Positions 18,678 to 27,046 of a stretch of 64,000 bases of DNA are shown here, piece by piece. Under the pieces are notes generated by a model that did not search any database, was not told where the DNA came from, and worked only from the letters and a program-made list of their open reading frames with translations. How positions within the stretch are numbered: position 1 is the first letter of the stretch; each line of letters begins with the position of its first letter. The DNA lies in assembly GCF_001984155.1 (NCBI RefSeq), contig NZ_MTQO01000043.1, forward strand, positions 62,001 through 126,000, read 5' to 3'. The position numbers and the translations under genes were made by a program. The stretch comes from Actinosynnema sp. ALI-1.44 (GTDB lineage: Bacteria > Actinomycetota > Actinomycetes > Mycobacteriales > Pseudonocardiaceae).

Positions 18678-18860
18678 TTACCGGCGGTGAATCCCCGGCA
18701 GTGCGGTCGGGCGAGCCGCCCCAGCGTCACCTGTGGTTGGCCATTCGGCGGGGCAGTGTGTGTCGCGGGCTGGTGTGCGGAGGGTGATGAGGTAGGTGTC
18801 GATCGCCGCACGCACGCAGGAACTGAGCTTGTAGGTGCCGTGTCCGGTGCCGTCGTCGGT
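18678..18860 (-). pseudogene. Remnant: C-terminus of secreted tripeptidyl-aminopeptidase-like hydrolase
   Basis: The minus-strand frame reads DDGTGHGTY, then SSCVRAAIDTYL and a final HCPAEW before a TAA at 18678. This is the usual end of TAP-type alpha/beta hydrolases, with their catalytic His in GHG. A TAG sits just upstream at 18861-18863 and the rest of the enzyme is absent, so this is a decayed fragment. Confidence 0.6.
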
Positions 18861-19185
18861 CTATGCCGAGATCGCTCACCTGTGTACCTGGCTTGACCTG
18901 GACCACGCACTGACGCCAGTCCAGTACGACCGCCTTCGAGACACGATCGAACCGTGGTGTGCCCACGACCGAAGCCACAGCGATGTTCTCGCCGAGTTCG
19001 GACCGCCGTCCATGGTCCTCGGCGGAACGAACGCGGGTACTGGCTGGCCGCCAGACCACACGGAGCCACAACTGCTGGCGGCCCGTTGCGGCGGAACGAC
19101 CTTCATAGATGGGTTCATGTTCACCCCACGAGGCACAGCCCAGCACAACCACCCGGCGGGATCTCGGCGACTGGGATCCCGGTGA
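18835..19185 (+). pseudogene. Short reading frame, probable gene fragment of unknown family
   Basis: The frame from about 18862 reads YAEIAHLCTWLDLDHALTPV, then RLRDTIEPWCAHDRSH and AEFGPPSMVLGG. Its composition is protein-like rather than that of a shadow frame. No family could be named. It lies in a 654-bp stretch (18536-19189) that otherwise holds only the hydrolase remnant. No good ribosome site precedes it, and the C-terminal third looks like read-through into non-coding sequence. Confidence 0.35.
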
Positions 19186-19189
19186 TGGC

Positions 19190-20758
19190 CTAGTAGGCCC
19201 AGACCATGTGTCGGACCGCGGGTGGTTCGGCGGCCAGTGACCTGGCGGCGGTGTAGACGGCGAGGTCTACGGCAGTGCCTCGTTCGTGATGCTGCCGGAG
19301 GTGTTCCTGCCAGGTCGCCAGGACGAACGTCTCCAGGAACACGTCCGGTGCCTCGGAGTCGCGGAACAGTCCCCACATGGTCGCCCCGGTCCGCCGCCGG
19401 GACCGGCCGAGTTTCAGCATCGCCTCGGTGAACGCGGGCACGTCCTCCTCGGTCACGTGCCACTCCACGGTGACCAGGACCGGCCCGTCGGTGTGTTCCG
19501 GTCCCTCGGGCGGCTCGTCCCAGACCGCGGCCGGGGTGACGTCCAGCTGGCGTTCGGTGAGCGGCAGCTTGCGCATCGCGTAGAACGCGGTCAACACCAT
19601 CGCCACCGCCGGGATCGCCATCGCCAGGCCCAGGTCGAGCACGTTGGCGACCGTGCCCCAGAGCACCGCGCCGAGGGCTTGGCCGCCCATCAGCATCAGC
19701 TGGTAGTACGCCAACGCACGTGCCCTGGTCCACGCGGGCAGCAGCACCTGGGCGGTCGCGTTCAAGGTGGACAGCACCGCGATCCAGCCCGCGCCCGCGA
19801 CGAGCATCGCCACGACGGCGACAACGAGCGAGCCGGTGAATCCCGCGACTGCCGTCGCGACCGCGTAGGCGAAGGTCGCGCCGGTGATCACAGTGTTCTT
19901 CCCGAGCGCACGCAGCAGCTTCGGCACGACGAACGCCCCACCGATCGCCCCGGCGCCCACGCTGCCGAGCAACACGCCGTACCCGCCCGCGCCGAGCCCG
20001 AGTGGACCGCGGGCGATCGCGGGCAGCAGTGCCCACAAGCCGCTGGCGAATCCGACAAACAGCACGCACCGCACCAGCACGCGTGCGTACAGCGGAGAGC
20101 TGCGGACGTACCGCGCGCCGCTGCGTACCGCCGTGAGGACGTGCTCAGCGCCCAACGGCCGCTCGTCGGACGGCCGCCGCCAGAAGCCCAGGACCAGCAG
20201 CACGCCGATGAACGACACGGTGTTGAAGGCGAAGGTCGCCTCCGGGCCCGCCGCCGCGATCAGCACGCCACCCAACGCGGGCCCGATCGCCCTGCCGACG
20301 TTCATGTTGACGCCGTTGAGCAGCGCGGCCTGCGGGATCTCCTCGCGCGGCACCAGTTCCGGCTGGATCGCCTGGAACGACGGCATCGAGGCGGCCTGCC
20401 CGACGCCCATCAACGCGATCAGCGCCAGCAGGATCGTCGGCGTGGTGACGTCGGTCGCTGTCAGCACCATCAGCCCGGCCGCGCCGACGAGCATCAGCGC
20501 TTGGCCGACCAGCAGCACCTTGCGCCGGTCGAGGATGTCACCGAGCGCTCCCGACGGCACGACCAGCAGGAACACCGGCAGTGTCGTCGCCGCCTGGACG
20601 AGTGCGACCTGCAGCGCCGTGCCGCCAAGGTCGCCCATCAGCCACTGGGCGCCGACTGTCTGCGCCCACGTGCCGATGTTCGAGGCGAACTGGGCCAGCC
20701 ACAGCGCGCGGTACGCGCCACGACGCAGCGGGGCCCACGCGGACGACGGAGCGGTCAT
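19190..20758 (-). CDS. MFS transporter of the EntS/MFS_3 family
   Basis: This 522-residue protein has about 12 membrane helices over residues 15-400. The MFS loop motif GALGDILDRRKVLLVGQ lies near residues 72-88, between helices 2 and 3. The N-terminal signature (RALWLAQFASNIGTWAQTVG) and an extra soluble C-terminal domain of about 100 residues (HVTEEDVPAFTEAMLKLGRS, then HHERGT) are typical of the MFS_3 group. That group includes siderophore exporters such as EntS. The substrate cannot be told from sequence. It starts 824 bp upstream of the neighbouring methyltransferase start and reads the opposite way from nothing nearby, so it is probably monocistronic or follows the methyltransferase. 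Confidence 0.88.
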   Translation of the reverse strand: MTAPSSAWAPLRRGAYRALWLAQFASNIGTWAQTVGAQWLMGDLGGTALQVALVQAATTLPVFLLVVPSGALGDILDRRKVLLVGQALMLVGAAGLMVLTATDVTTPTILLALIALMGVGQAASMPSFQAIQPELVPREEIPQAALLNGVNMNVGRAIGPALGGVLIAAAGPEATFAFNTVSFIGVLLVLGFWRRPSDERPLGAEHVLTAVRSGARYVRSSPLYARVLVRCVLFVGFASGLWALLPAIARGPLGLGAGGYGVLLGSVGAGAIGGAFVVPKLLRALGKNTVITGATFAYAVATAVAGFTGSLVVAVVAMLVAGAGWIAVLSTLNATAQVLLPAWTRARALAYYQLMLMGGQALGAVLWGTVANVLDLGLAMAIPAVAMVLTAFYAMRKLPLTERQLDVTPAAVWDEPPEGPEHTDGPVLVTVEWHVTEEDVPAFTEAMLKLGRSRRRTGATMWGLFRDSEAPDVFLETFVLATWQEHLRQHHERGTAVDLAVYTAARSLAAEPPAVRHMVWAY

Positions 20759-20784
20759 GCGGTGAATCTTGCCCGGCCCCGGTG

Positions 20785-21582
20785 TTACTCACAGGTCGGC
20801 ACGCGGCCGACCAGGATCGACACCCGGACCTCCTCGGTGAAGGGCTGGTGCGGTTGGAGTGCGTCGCGCAGCCGCTCGGCGAACGGCTCCCGTTGCTCCG
20901 GGGCGGGAAGGCGGTCGACGGGCAACGCCGAATACACACCGCCGATGATCTGGTCCGTGCTGAGCTCGTCGGTGTAGTCGACAGTGGTGGCGGAGACGTC
21001 GTAGCCCGCTGCCGTCAAGCTGTCGCCGTACCGCAGTTGGCTGGCTTCGTCGGTGCCGCAGGTGCGGCCGAGTTTCGTGTCCAGCCATTGCTCCATGCAA
21101 TCGCGCAACGCGTACGACCATGCCGTGTCCTGCTGCCACAGCGGCGTCCCGTTGGCCAACACGGCCACACCGCCACCCGGCCGGATGAGGGGCGCCAGGT
21201 CCTGGAACAGCTGCTCGTGGTCCATCCAGTGCAGGGCTTGGCCGATGGTGACCGCGCCGAGGGCGCGGTCACCGAGCACAGCGCCCAGGGCGGGTATGTC
21301 GGCGTCGGACCCGAGCATCCAGCTGACGTTGGCCACGTCCTGTTCACGCGCGGCGGACCGGGCGCGGACCAGCATGTCCGGCTCGGGATCCACGGCGACG
21401 ACGGATCGCACGCGCCGGGCGACGGGCAAGCTCAACTGGCCGGTGCCGCACCCGAGATCGACCACGACGTCATCGGTGGTCAACCCGAACGCCGCCACCA
21501 GCTTGTCGATCGCCGCTGGGGGATAGCCACGCCGGTACCGGTGGTAGAAGTCGACCACCGCGCCGCGAAAACCGAGATCCAT
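20785..21582 (-). CDS. Class I SAM-dependent methyltransferase
   Basis: This 265-residue protein has the SAM-binding motif I VVDLGCGTGQLSLPVA near residues 39-54. The acidic residue ending strand 2 follows in VVAVDPEPDML near 61-71. The region GAVTIGQALHWMDHEQLF fits Methyltransf_11 proteins related to trans-aconitate methyltransferase. The substrate is unknown. It lies 26 bp from the MFS gene on the same strand and is probably upstream of it in one transcript. Confidence 0.85.
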   Translation of the reverse strand: MDLGFRGAVVDFYHRYRRGYPPAAIDKLVAAFGLTTDDVVVDLGCGTGQLSLPVARRVRSVVAVDPEPDMLVRARSAAREQDVANVSWMLGSDADIPALGAVLGDRALGAVTIGQALHWMDHEQLFQDLAPLIRPGGGVAVLANGTPLWQQDTAWSYALRDCMEQWLDTKLGRTCGTDEASQLRYGDSLTAAGYDVSATTVDYTDELSTDQIIGGVYSALPVDRLPAPEQREPFAERLRDALQPHQPFTEEVRVSILVGRVPTCE

Positions 21583-21642
21583 ACCGCCAGACTGCTCGCC
21601 ACAACCCTGCCGCGAAACAGGTTCAGCTCACAGCGTGACAGA

Positions 21643-23907
21643 TCAGACCCGGGTGACCTTCCAGTGCTGGCTCGTGCTGCCGGTGTCGCTCTGCTGCACG
21701 ATCGGCGCGCTGTCCGCAGTGGAGTCACCGGCCACGCTCAGCAGTTTGCCGCTGCGCGCGCTGACGATCTTCACGTGACCGCTGCCCGCGTCCACCAGGC
21801 GCCACTGCTGGTTGACGCCGCCGTTGGCGGACCACTGGATGATCTTGGCGCCGTCGGCCGTCGAGTTGTCGGCCACGTCGACGACCAGGCCCGTCGCGGC
21901 GCTGGTGATGGTCGAGACACCGTTGCCGAGGTCACCGAGGTGCCACTGCTGGTTCCCGCCACCGTGCTGGGCGTACTGGATCAGCTGCGTTCCCTGCGTC
22001 GTCGACCCGCCGGGGACGTCGAGAGCCTTGCCGCTGCGCCGGTTGACCAGCACGCAGTTGTTGCTCAAGGTGTGCCGCAACGGGATCGGCTTCGGTTCCA
22101 GCTGGTGCAGGTCCAATACCACGATCTCGTTGGCGCCCTTGCGCAGCCATGTCCCCGGGCAGTACAGGTTCTGCTGCGGCCCGATCTTCCAGTAGCGGCC
22201 AAGGTTGTTGCCGTTGACCCAGACGAGGCCGTGCGTCCAGCCGGACATGTCGAGGTACGTGTCGCCCACAGTGGACAACGTGAGCGTGGCCTTGAAGAAG
22301 ATGCCCGGCCGGTCCGGTGCGGTGATGACCGGTTTCAGTCCTGACACGTAGGCCTCGTCGACCGGCAGGGGATAGGTCTGCCAACCGGTGAGCTGGGTCC
22401 CGGCCACCGACACCTGCTTGGTGATGCCCTTGCGGTCGACCAGCCCGTGCCCGAAGTTGATCCGCCCGAGGCCCTCGACCAGGATGTCCACCGTTCCAGG
22501 GCTGGTCGGCAGGGTCAGCGAATCCCCGGTGGTCACCTTCAGCGGACCGGCGTAGCTGGCCGGTACGGCCGTGCGTGAGATCCCGCCCTGGTACTTGCCG
22601 TTGGCGTACACCGTGGCGTAGTCGTGCACAGCGGTGATCTTCAGCGCGCCACCGTTGGCCACTGCCTTGCGGTACAGCATGAACCCGCTGTTCTGGCCGT
22701 AGGCCTCCATCGGCTTGACGTCCTGAGTGGACAGCGGCGCGGGCAGGTTGTCCCACAACGACGCGTAGGGCACGGGCGTCGGGCCGTCCTGCGCGATGGT
22801 GGCGATGGGCGCGGGGATCGGCGGCAGCGTGCCGACGTAGCTGCTGATCAGGTCCCGGTACGCCGGGTACAGCGCGGCCGGTGCGCCCTGCTCGGTGATC
22901 GGCGCGCCGTAGTCGTAGGTGGTGACGTCCGGCTGGTAGTTGCTGCCGTCGTTGCTCGCGTTCGCGCCTGCCCAGTAGCCGAAGTTCGTGCCGCCGTGCA
23001 GGACGTAGATGTTGAACGACAGACCGCTGTCCATCAGGCCGCGCAGCGTGCCGGTGATGTTCGTCGGCCCGGCCATCGCGGGCTCGCCCCAGTGCGTGAG
23101 CCAGCCGGGGTAGAGCTCGCCGGACAGCGCGGGCACCTTCGGGAACGACTCGCGGCACTTCGCGATGTCCGCGGCGTTGCCGCCGGACAGCCCGATCGCG
23201 CCGCCGGGCACGACCGTGCGGTTGGCCTGGACCTGGCCGAGGCCGTCCTGGGTGTAGAACGGGCCGGTGATGCCCTCGTCCAGCCACATCCGGCGGATGT
23301 CGGTGAGGTGCGGCGTCTCGTTGCCGTACGACCCGAACTCGTTCTCGACCTGGACCATCAGCACGGGCCCGCCGTTGTCGGCCATCAACGGCTTGACCAC
23401 GGGCGCGATGGCCTTGACGTACCGGCGCACAGCGGCCATGTACCGCGAGTCCTTGCTCGTCCGCAACGCCACGGGGTCGTTGGCCAGCAGCCACGCGGGA
23501 AGGCCGCCGAGATCCCACTCGGCGCACACGTACGGCCCCGGGCGCAGCAGGACCCACATGCCCTCCTCCTGGCAGATGCGCAGGAAGGCGGCGAAGTCGC
23601 GGCGGTCGGTGGTCAGGTCGAAGTGGCCCGGCCGCTCCTCGAGGTAGTTCCACATCAGGTACACGCCGATGGTGTTCAGGCCCATCGCCTTGGCCATCTG
23701 CACGCGGTGCCGCCAATACTGCCGGGGGATGCGCACCGGGTGCATCTCGCCGCCGCGGATCTGGAACGGCTTGCCGTCCAACAGGAACGCCGATCCGTCC
23801 GGTGCGAACGAGAACACATGTCCCGCGGCGGCGTGCGCCTGGCCGGTGGCGACCATCGCGCCCAGCGGGGTCAACAGACTGGCGGCCAGGAAACCACGAC
23901 GCTTCAT
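21643..23907 (-). CDS. Secreted GH35 beta-galactosidase with ricin-type lectin domain
   Basis: This 754-residue protein starts MKRRGFLAASLLTPLGAMVA, a Tat-like signal (RRGF then a mild hydrophobic core) ending at AHA near residue 27. The GH35 catalytic barrel covers about 35-350. The acid/base Glu is in QVENEFGSYG near 187-196, and the nucleophile Glu candidate is in SGELYPGWLTHWGE near 255-268. Beta-sandwich domains follow (about 390-600), with YLDMSGWTHGLVWVNGNNLGR. The final 130 residues are a ricin B trefoil with NQQWHL, NQQWRL and SQHWKV. It should release terminal galactose from plant or microbial glycans outside the cell. Confidence 0.95.
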   Translation of the reverse strand: MKRRGFLAASLLTPLGAMVATGQAHAAAGHVFSFAPDGSAFLLDGKPFQIRGGEMHPVRIPRQYWRHRVQMAKAMGLNTIGVYLMWNYLEERPGHFDLTTDRRDFAAFLRICQEEGMWVLLRPGPYVCAEWDLGGLPAWLLANDPVALRTSKDSRYMAAVRRYVKAIAPVVKPLMADNGGPVLMVQVENEFGSYGNETPHLTDIRRMWLDEGITGPFYTQDGLGQVQANRTVVPGGAIGLSGGNAADIAKCRESFPKVPALSGELYPGWLTHWGEPAMAGPTNITGTLRGLMDSGLSFNIYVLHGGTNFGYWAGANASNDGSNYQPDVTTYDYGAPITEQGAPAALYPAYRDLISSYVGTLPPIPAPIATIAQDGPTPVPYASLWDNLPAPLSTQDVKPMEAYGQNSGFMLYRKAVANGGALKITAVHDYATVYANGKYQGGISRTAVPASYAGPLKVTTGDSLTLPTSPGTVDILVEGLGRINFGHGLVDRKGITKQVSVAGTQLTGWQTYPLPVDEAYVSGLKPVITAPDRPGIFFKATLTLSTVGDTYLDMSGWTHGLVWVNGNNLGRYWKIGPQQNLYCPGTWLRKGANEIVVLDLHQLEPKPIPLRHTLSNNCVLVNRRSGKALDVPGGSTTQGTQLIQYAQHGGGNQQWHLGDLGNGVSTITSAATGLVVDVADNSTADGAKIIQWSANGGVNQQWRLVDAGSGHVKIVSARSGKLLSVAGDSTADSAPIVQQSDTGSTSQHWKVTRV

Positions 23908-24076
23908 CGAATGCGCTCCTCGGGTGGCTCGGCGGGGATGTTCGATTCTGTGCGCGAAGCTGCGCGTTAGTCAAGAAAAACAAACATCACCGATCAAGTG
24001 TGAGCACACCTGCGCACGGCGGTGTTGAGTTCTGTGTGGTTGCCCCCGTGGGCGGGCATGGCGGAGACTGCTGATC

Positions 24077-24478
24077 GTGAGTTACGAGAAGGACCCACGC
24101 GTCGACGACTACATCGACAAGCTGCCGGAGTGGCAGCAGGAGATCTGCCGCCAGGTGCGCGACATCGCGCATGCCGCCGACCCCGAGGTCGTCGAGACGA
24201 TCAAGCGGACGGTCCAGCCGTACTTCGTGCTCGACGGCAACGTCTGCGCGCTGCTGGCCGCCAAGAACCACGTGAACGTGTTCCTCTACGACGGAGGCAT
24301 CGTTCCCGACCCGGAGGGCATCGTCACAGCCGGACACCAGAACAAGACCGGCCGGATGATCTCCTACCACGAGGGCGAGCCGATCCAGGTCGCGGCGCTC
24401 ACTCAGTACCTCAAGCACATCATCGCGAACAACCGCGCCGGTGGCTGGCGCAAGATCAAGGCGGCGCAGGGGTTGTGA
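24077..24478 (+). CDS. DUF1801 (YdhG-like) domain protein
   Basis: This is a 133-residue soluble protein starting with GTG at 24077. The pattern VDDYIDKLPEWQQEICRQVR at the start, then IKRTVQPYFVLDGN, matches the DUF1801/YdhG family. Bacillus members include a frataxin-like iron chaperone. The C-terminal part has LKHIIANNRAGGWRK. The function in actinomycetes is not known. It is divergent from the GH35 gene, with 169 bp between the starts. Confidence 0.8.
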   Translation: MSYEKDPRVDDYIDKLPEWQQEICRQVRDIAHAADPEVVETIKRTVQPYFVLDGNVCALLAAKNHVNVFLYDGGIVPDPEGIVTAGHQNKTGRMISYHEGEPIQVAALTQYLKHIIANNRAGGWRKIKAAQGL

Positions 24479-24509
24479 CGCCCGGCGAACCGGTTGGGTA
24501 AAAGGGGTG

Positions 24510-24849
24510 TCAGCTCTCGCGGTGGGTCCGCAAGAGGGGCAGGAACACCTCATCGACGATGGAGTGGACACGTTCGGCGCTGGGGGCGTCGAGGCTCATG
24601 AGCAGATCGTGTCGTAGCAGGTCGAACGGCAGGGCGAGGACCGCTGGTGGGATGCGTTCCGGGTCGATCTCGCCGCGGGCCGCGGCCCGCTGGTAGATGG
24701 CTCGCGTTTGAGGGAGCAACTCGCCGCCCATGACCTGTTCACGGAACTGGGCGGGTGACAGGCCGGTGGAGGCACGCAGCCCCGAGAACACGGCCGCCGT
24801 GATGGCGAGGAACCCGGCGAGCGAGGCGCCCAGCGCGGTCAGGTACTGG
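24510..24849 (-). pseudogene. TetR-family regulator, C-terminal remnant
   Basis: The minus frame gives RPQYLTALGASLAGFLAITA, GLSPAQFREQV, LLPQTRAIYQRAAARGEIDP and SIVDEVFLPLLRTHRES. This is the C-terminal ligand domain of a TetR regulator (TetR_C type). The DNA-binding half is missing. Upstream of about 24849 the frame continues only as nonsense antisense to another gene fragment. Confidence 0.75.
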
Positions 24850-25101
24850 GGCCGTTTCACCCTCATCGACTTCGGCGCCCGGCAGGCGACGACGCTGCCG
24901 GGCACCGGACATCGGGTGCTCCACGTCGTCGCGGCGCCGGTCGGCGAAGGCGAGATCGCGGACACCGCAGGCAACCTCGCTGCAGCTTATGCCCCCTCCA
25001 GCGGAACTCTCGTCCTGATCCGTCCCGACGGCTATATCGGGCTGATCTCCGACGCAGGCGACCTCCAGGCCGTCACGAACTATCTCGCCGCGTTCAGCTG
25101 A
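24846..25101 (+). pseudogene. FAD-dependent aromatic monooxygenase, C-terminal remnant
   Basis: The plus frame reads GRFTLIDFG, then GTLVLIRPDGYIGLISD and LQAVTNYLAAFS to the stop. This is the thioredoxin-like C-terminal domain of PheA/TfdB-type FAD monooxygenases. The FAD-binding N-terminal 400 residues are absent. Its 5' edge meets the 5' edge of the TetR remnant. Confidence 0.75.
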
Positions 25102-25146
25102 CGCCCACTGGACCGCCGGTGGCGCGGTGGACGGTGGCCTTCGTGA

Positions 25147-25334
25147 TCATTCTTGGGTGAGCGGGACGGTGCTGGAGCGGGACTCGATCGCGTCCAGCCT
25201 CGCGAGAGTGGCGGCGTCGAACCGGGTGTCGGTGGCGGCGAGGTTGACGGCGAGGTGGTGTGCGTTGGCGGTGCCCGGAATCAGCAGCACGTTCGGGGCG
25301 TGGTGGAGCAGCCAGGCAAGGGCGACCTGAGAGG
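25147..25334 (-). pseudogene. Aldo/keto reductase, C-terminal remnant
   Basis: The frame reads SQVALAWLLHHAPNVLLIPG, then HHLAVNLAATDTRFDAATLA before the stop. This is the last barrel strand and C-terminal loop of an aldo/keto reductase, including the NADPH-binding IPGT region. The first 240 or so residues are missing. It directly abuts the terminator hairpin at 25353. Confidence 0.75.
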
Positions 25335-25352
25335 GGCATCGCACCTCCGTGC

Positions 25353-25404
25353 AAAAGAACCGTCGTTCTGCTTGAGTTCGCGCTAGCAGAACGGCGGTTC
25401 TTTT
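25353..25404. terminator. Bidirectional terminator hairpin
   Basis: A 19-bp stem (AAAAGAACCGTCGTTCTGC with its complement; one T-G wobble) has a 14-base loop. It has A-run/T-run ends on both strands, with TTTTT following on plus. It ends the XRE-DUF397 unit transcribed on the minus strand. Confidence 0.9.
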
Positions 25405-25419
25405 TGAAGCGGGGCGGCC

Positions 25420-25770
25420 CTACAGGTTGGCGGCGAGCAGCTCGGGATAGTCGAACTCGCCGTCGGCGGTTCCGGCGAGGAAGGCCGACCACTCGCCCTC
25501 GTCGAAGCGAAGCTCGACTCCGGTGGCGAGGGATGTGACGAGGGTGTCGATGCCGATCCTGGTGATGGTGGCGACCCCGTTCGTGGCGGTGAAGCCGTTG
25601 CGGGCGTCGCTCAGGAACGTTGTCCAAGCCGGGGCGGAGAAGGCGATTGTGCCTGCTTCAGGGTGCTTGCTGTGCCGGACAAGCACGCCTTCGAGTGTCG
25701 GTGCTACCTCGACACAGTTACCAGTGCCGGTGCTGTGACTGCTTTTGCGCCAAGTGAAGGCTGTGTTCAT
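25420..25770 (-). CDS. DUF397 protein with two DUF397-like units
   Basis: This is a 116-residue protein. The first unit has TWRKSSHSTGTGNCVEVA near residues 6-23 and VLVRHSKHP near 29-37, the DUF397 signature. A second, shorter unit ends EWSAFLAGTADGEFD. Its ATG overlaps the TGA of the XRE gene by four bases, so the two are translationally coupled. XRE/DUF397 pairs are very common in actinomycetes; members such as BldB-linked and WhiJ/abaA-type loci act in development. The molecular role here is unknown. Confidence 0.88.
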   Translation of the reverse strand: MNTAFTWRKSSHSTGTGNCVEVAPTLEGVLVRHSKHPEAGTIAFSAPAWTTFLSDARNGFTATNGVATITRIGIDTLVTSLATGVELRFDEGEWSAFLAGTADGEFDYPELLAANL

Positions 25771-26606
25771 CGCAACTCCTTGATCACGTCGTGGATGAGG
25801 TCCAGTGATTTCCGCGGAGTCAATGCCTGGCTTTGCACGGACGCGAACGCGTGGAGGTAACTGCGAATGACGCCATCGCGCTCGTGCACAGTCCAGGATG
25901 TCACGCCGTCGACGTAAACGGCTTCCGGATCGGCCTCGTCGGGCCACTGGATGACCACGAACGAGTCGCCGAGTGCGGCGTGGGCGTCGGCGGTGAACGG
26001 CACGACCTGCACCGTGACGTCGTGTTCGCGGACCACGCGGACGATGTGGCGTAGTTGGTCGTACATGATGGCTGGGCCGCCGACCTGCTGGCGGATGGCC
26101 GCTTCTCCCACGATCGCGGTGAGCCGCATTCCTTCGCTGAGCCGCTTCTGGCGTTTCATGCGCAGTTCGAGGTACCGGTCGATGTCGGCCACCCGGATAT
26201 GGGGAGCAACCGCGGTGATGACGCGCTCGGCGTAGTCATGGGTCTGGAGCAGGCCCGGGATGACCTCGCCCTCGTACGTGCGGATCCACGAAGCGTCCGC
26301 CTCCAGTTCGATGAGCATCTGCACGGCTTCGGACAGGATGTCGCCGTAGTCCTGCCACCAGCCGGGCTCATCGGCCTTGCGGCGCAGGGCTTCCAGTTGG
26401 TCGGCGACCCCGGTGGGGATGTGCAGCGTGTCCACGGCGAGGGCCAGCGCGGGTGGCGAGATCTTGGTCTTGCCCGATTCGATCTTCGACCAGGTCGCCT
26501 GGTGCATGCCGAGCTGCGCGGCCAGGTCGGTGCCGGACAAGCCGCTCTGTCGCCGGTAAGTACCCAGTCGGGCACCGAGGCGGCGGCTGCGCACGGTTGG
26601 TCGCAT
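25767..26606 (-). CDS. XRE-family regulator with DUF5753 domain
   Basis: This 279-residue protein starts at ATG 26606, the second of two adjacent ATGs, because GGAGG then lies five bases upstream. The helix-turn-helix is near residues 8-62 (GTDLAAQLGMHQATWSKIES). The rest is the DUF5753 domain, with WIRTYEGEVIPGLLQTHDYAE near 103-123. It is typical of WhiJ-like regulators paired with DUF397. A CATAAT box lies just upstream of the ribosome site. GAGCGCTC and two ACGAG half-sites nearby could be its own operator; this is inference. Confidence 0.9.
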   Translation of the reverse strand: MRPTVRSRRLGARLGTYRRQSGLSGTDLAAQLGMHQATWSKIESGKTKISPPALALAVDTLHIPTGVADQLEALRRKADEPGWWQDYGDILSEAVQMLIELEADASWIRTYEGEVIPGLLQTHDYAERVITAVAPHIRVADIDRYLELRMKRQKRLSEGMRLTAIVGEAAIRQQVGGPAIMYDQLRHIVRVVREHDVTVQVVPFTADAHAALGDSFVVIQWPDEADPEAVYVDGVTSWTVHERDGVIRSYLHAFASVQSQALTPRKSLDLIHDVIKELR

Positions 26607-26729
26607 CATGTCCTCCAGATTATGAGCGCTCGTAAGCGTCACTCGTTCGGGCGACTTCTTCTGCGATGCAAGGACTCCAGCATTATTCTTGGCATGAGTC
26701 AGCCGCATCTTCATGAATGGAGACTACCA

Positions 26730-26996
26730 ATGACATCAGCGATCGCGAGCGTTCGACACCTGGCGCCACGACTGTTCGCGGTGGTGCAGGAGCACGACGG
26801 TCGCGTGATCGCGTGGGGCCTGGCCTTCGACAACCGCACCGAGCTCTTCTCGCTGGAAGGCGGGATGCGGATGAGCATGGACACCCCGGATGAGGTGCTG
26901 TACCTGATGGAGTTCGGCAGCGACACCGAGGTCCACCTGGTGTGGGTCGAGCCGCGCGGCGAAAACCCGGTCGGCGAGCTGAGCCCCGGCCGCTAA
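26730..26996 (+). CDS. Small conserved-type actinobacterial protein, unknown function
   Basis: This 88-residue protein starts at ATG 26730 with GGAG seven bases upstream. It begins MTSAIASVRHLAPRLFAVVQ and contains VIAWGLAFDNRTELFSLEGG and VLYLMEFGSDTEVHLVWVEP. The frame is open far upstream, but that part is antisense to the XRE gene and is rejected. It is divergent from XRE-DUF397 and may be the third member of that locus. No family was recognised. Confidence 0.7.
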   Translation: MTSAIASVRHLAPRLFAVVQEHDGRVIAWGLAFDNRTELFSLEGGMRMSMDTPDEVLYLMEFGSDTEVHLVWVEPRGENPVGELSPGR

Positions 26997-27046
26997 CCTG
27001 GGGTTCTTCTTTCGCACATCGGCGACACAAAGGTGGCAGAACGACA

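Noticed and set aside
24850-24974. Upstream part of the TetR remnant frame as real coding
   Set aside because: It is antisense to the monooxygenase fragment and shows no helix-turn-helix.
26055-26729. Long N-terminal extension of the 88-residue gene
   Set aside because: It is antisense to the XRE gene; ATG 26730 has its own ribosome site.
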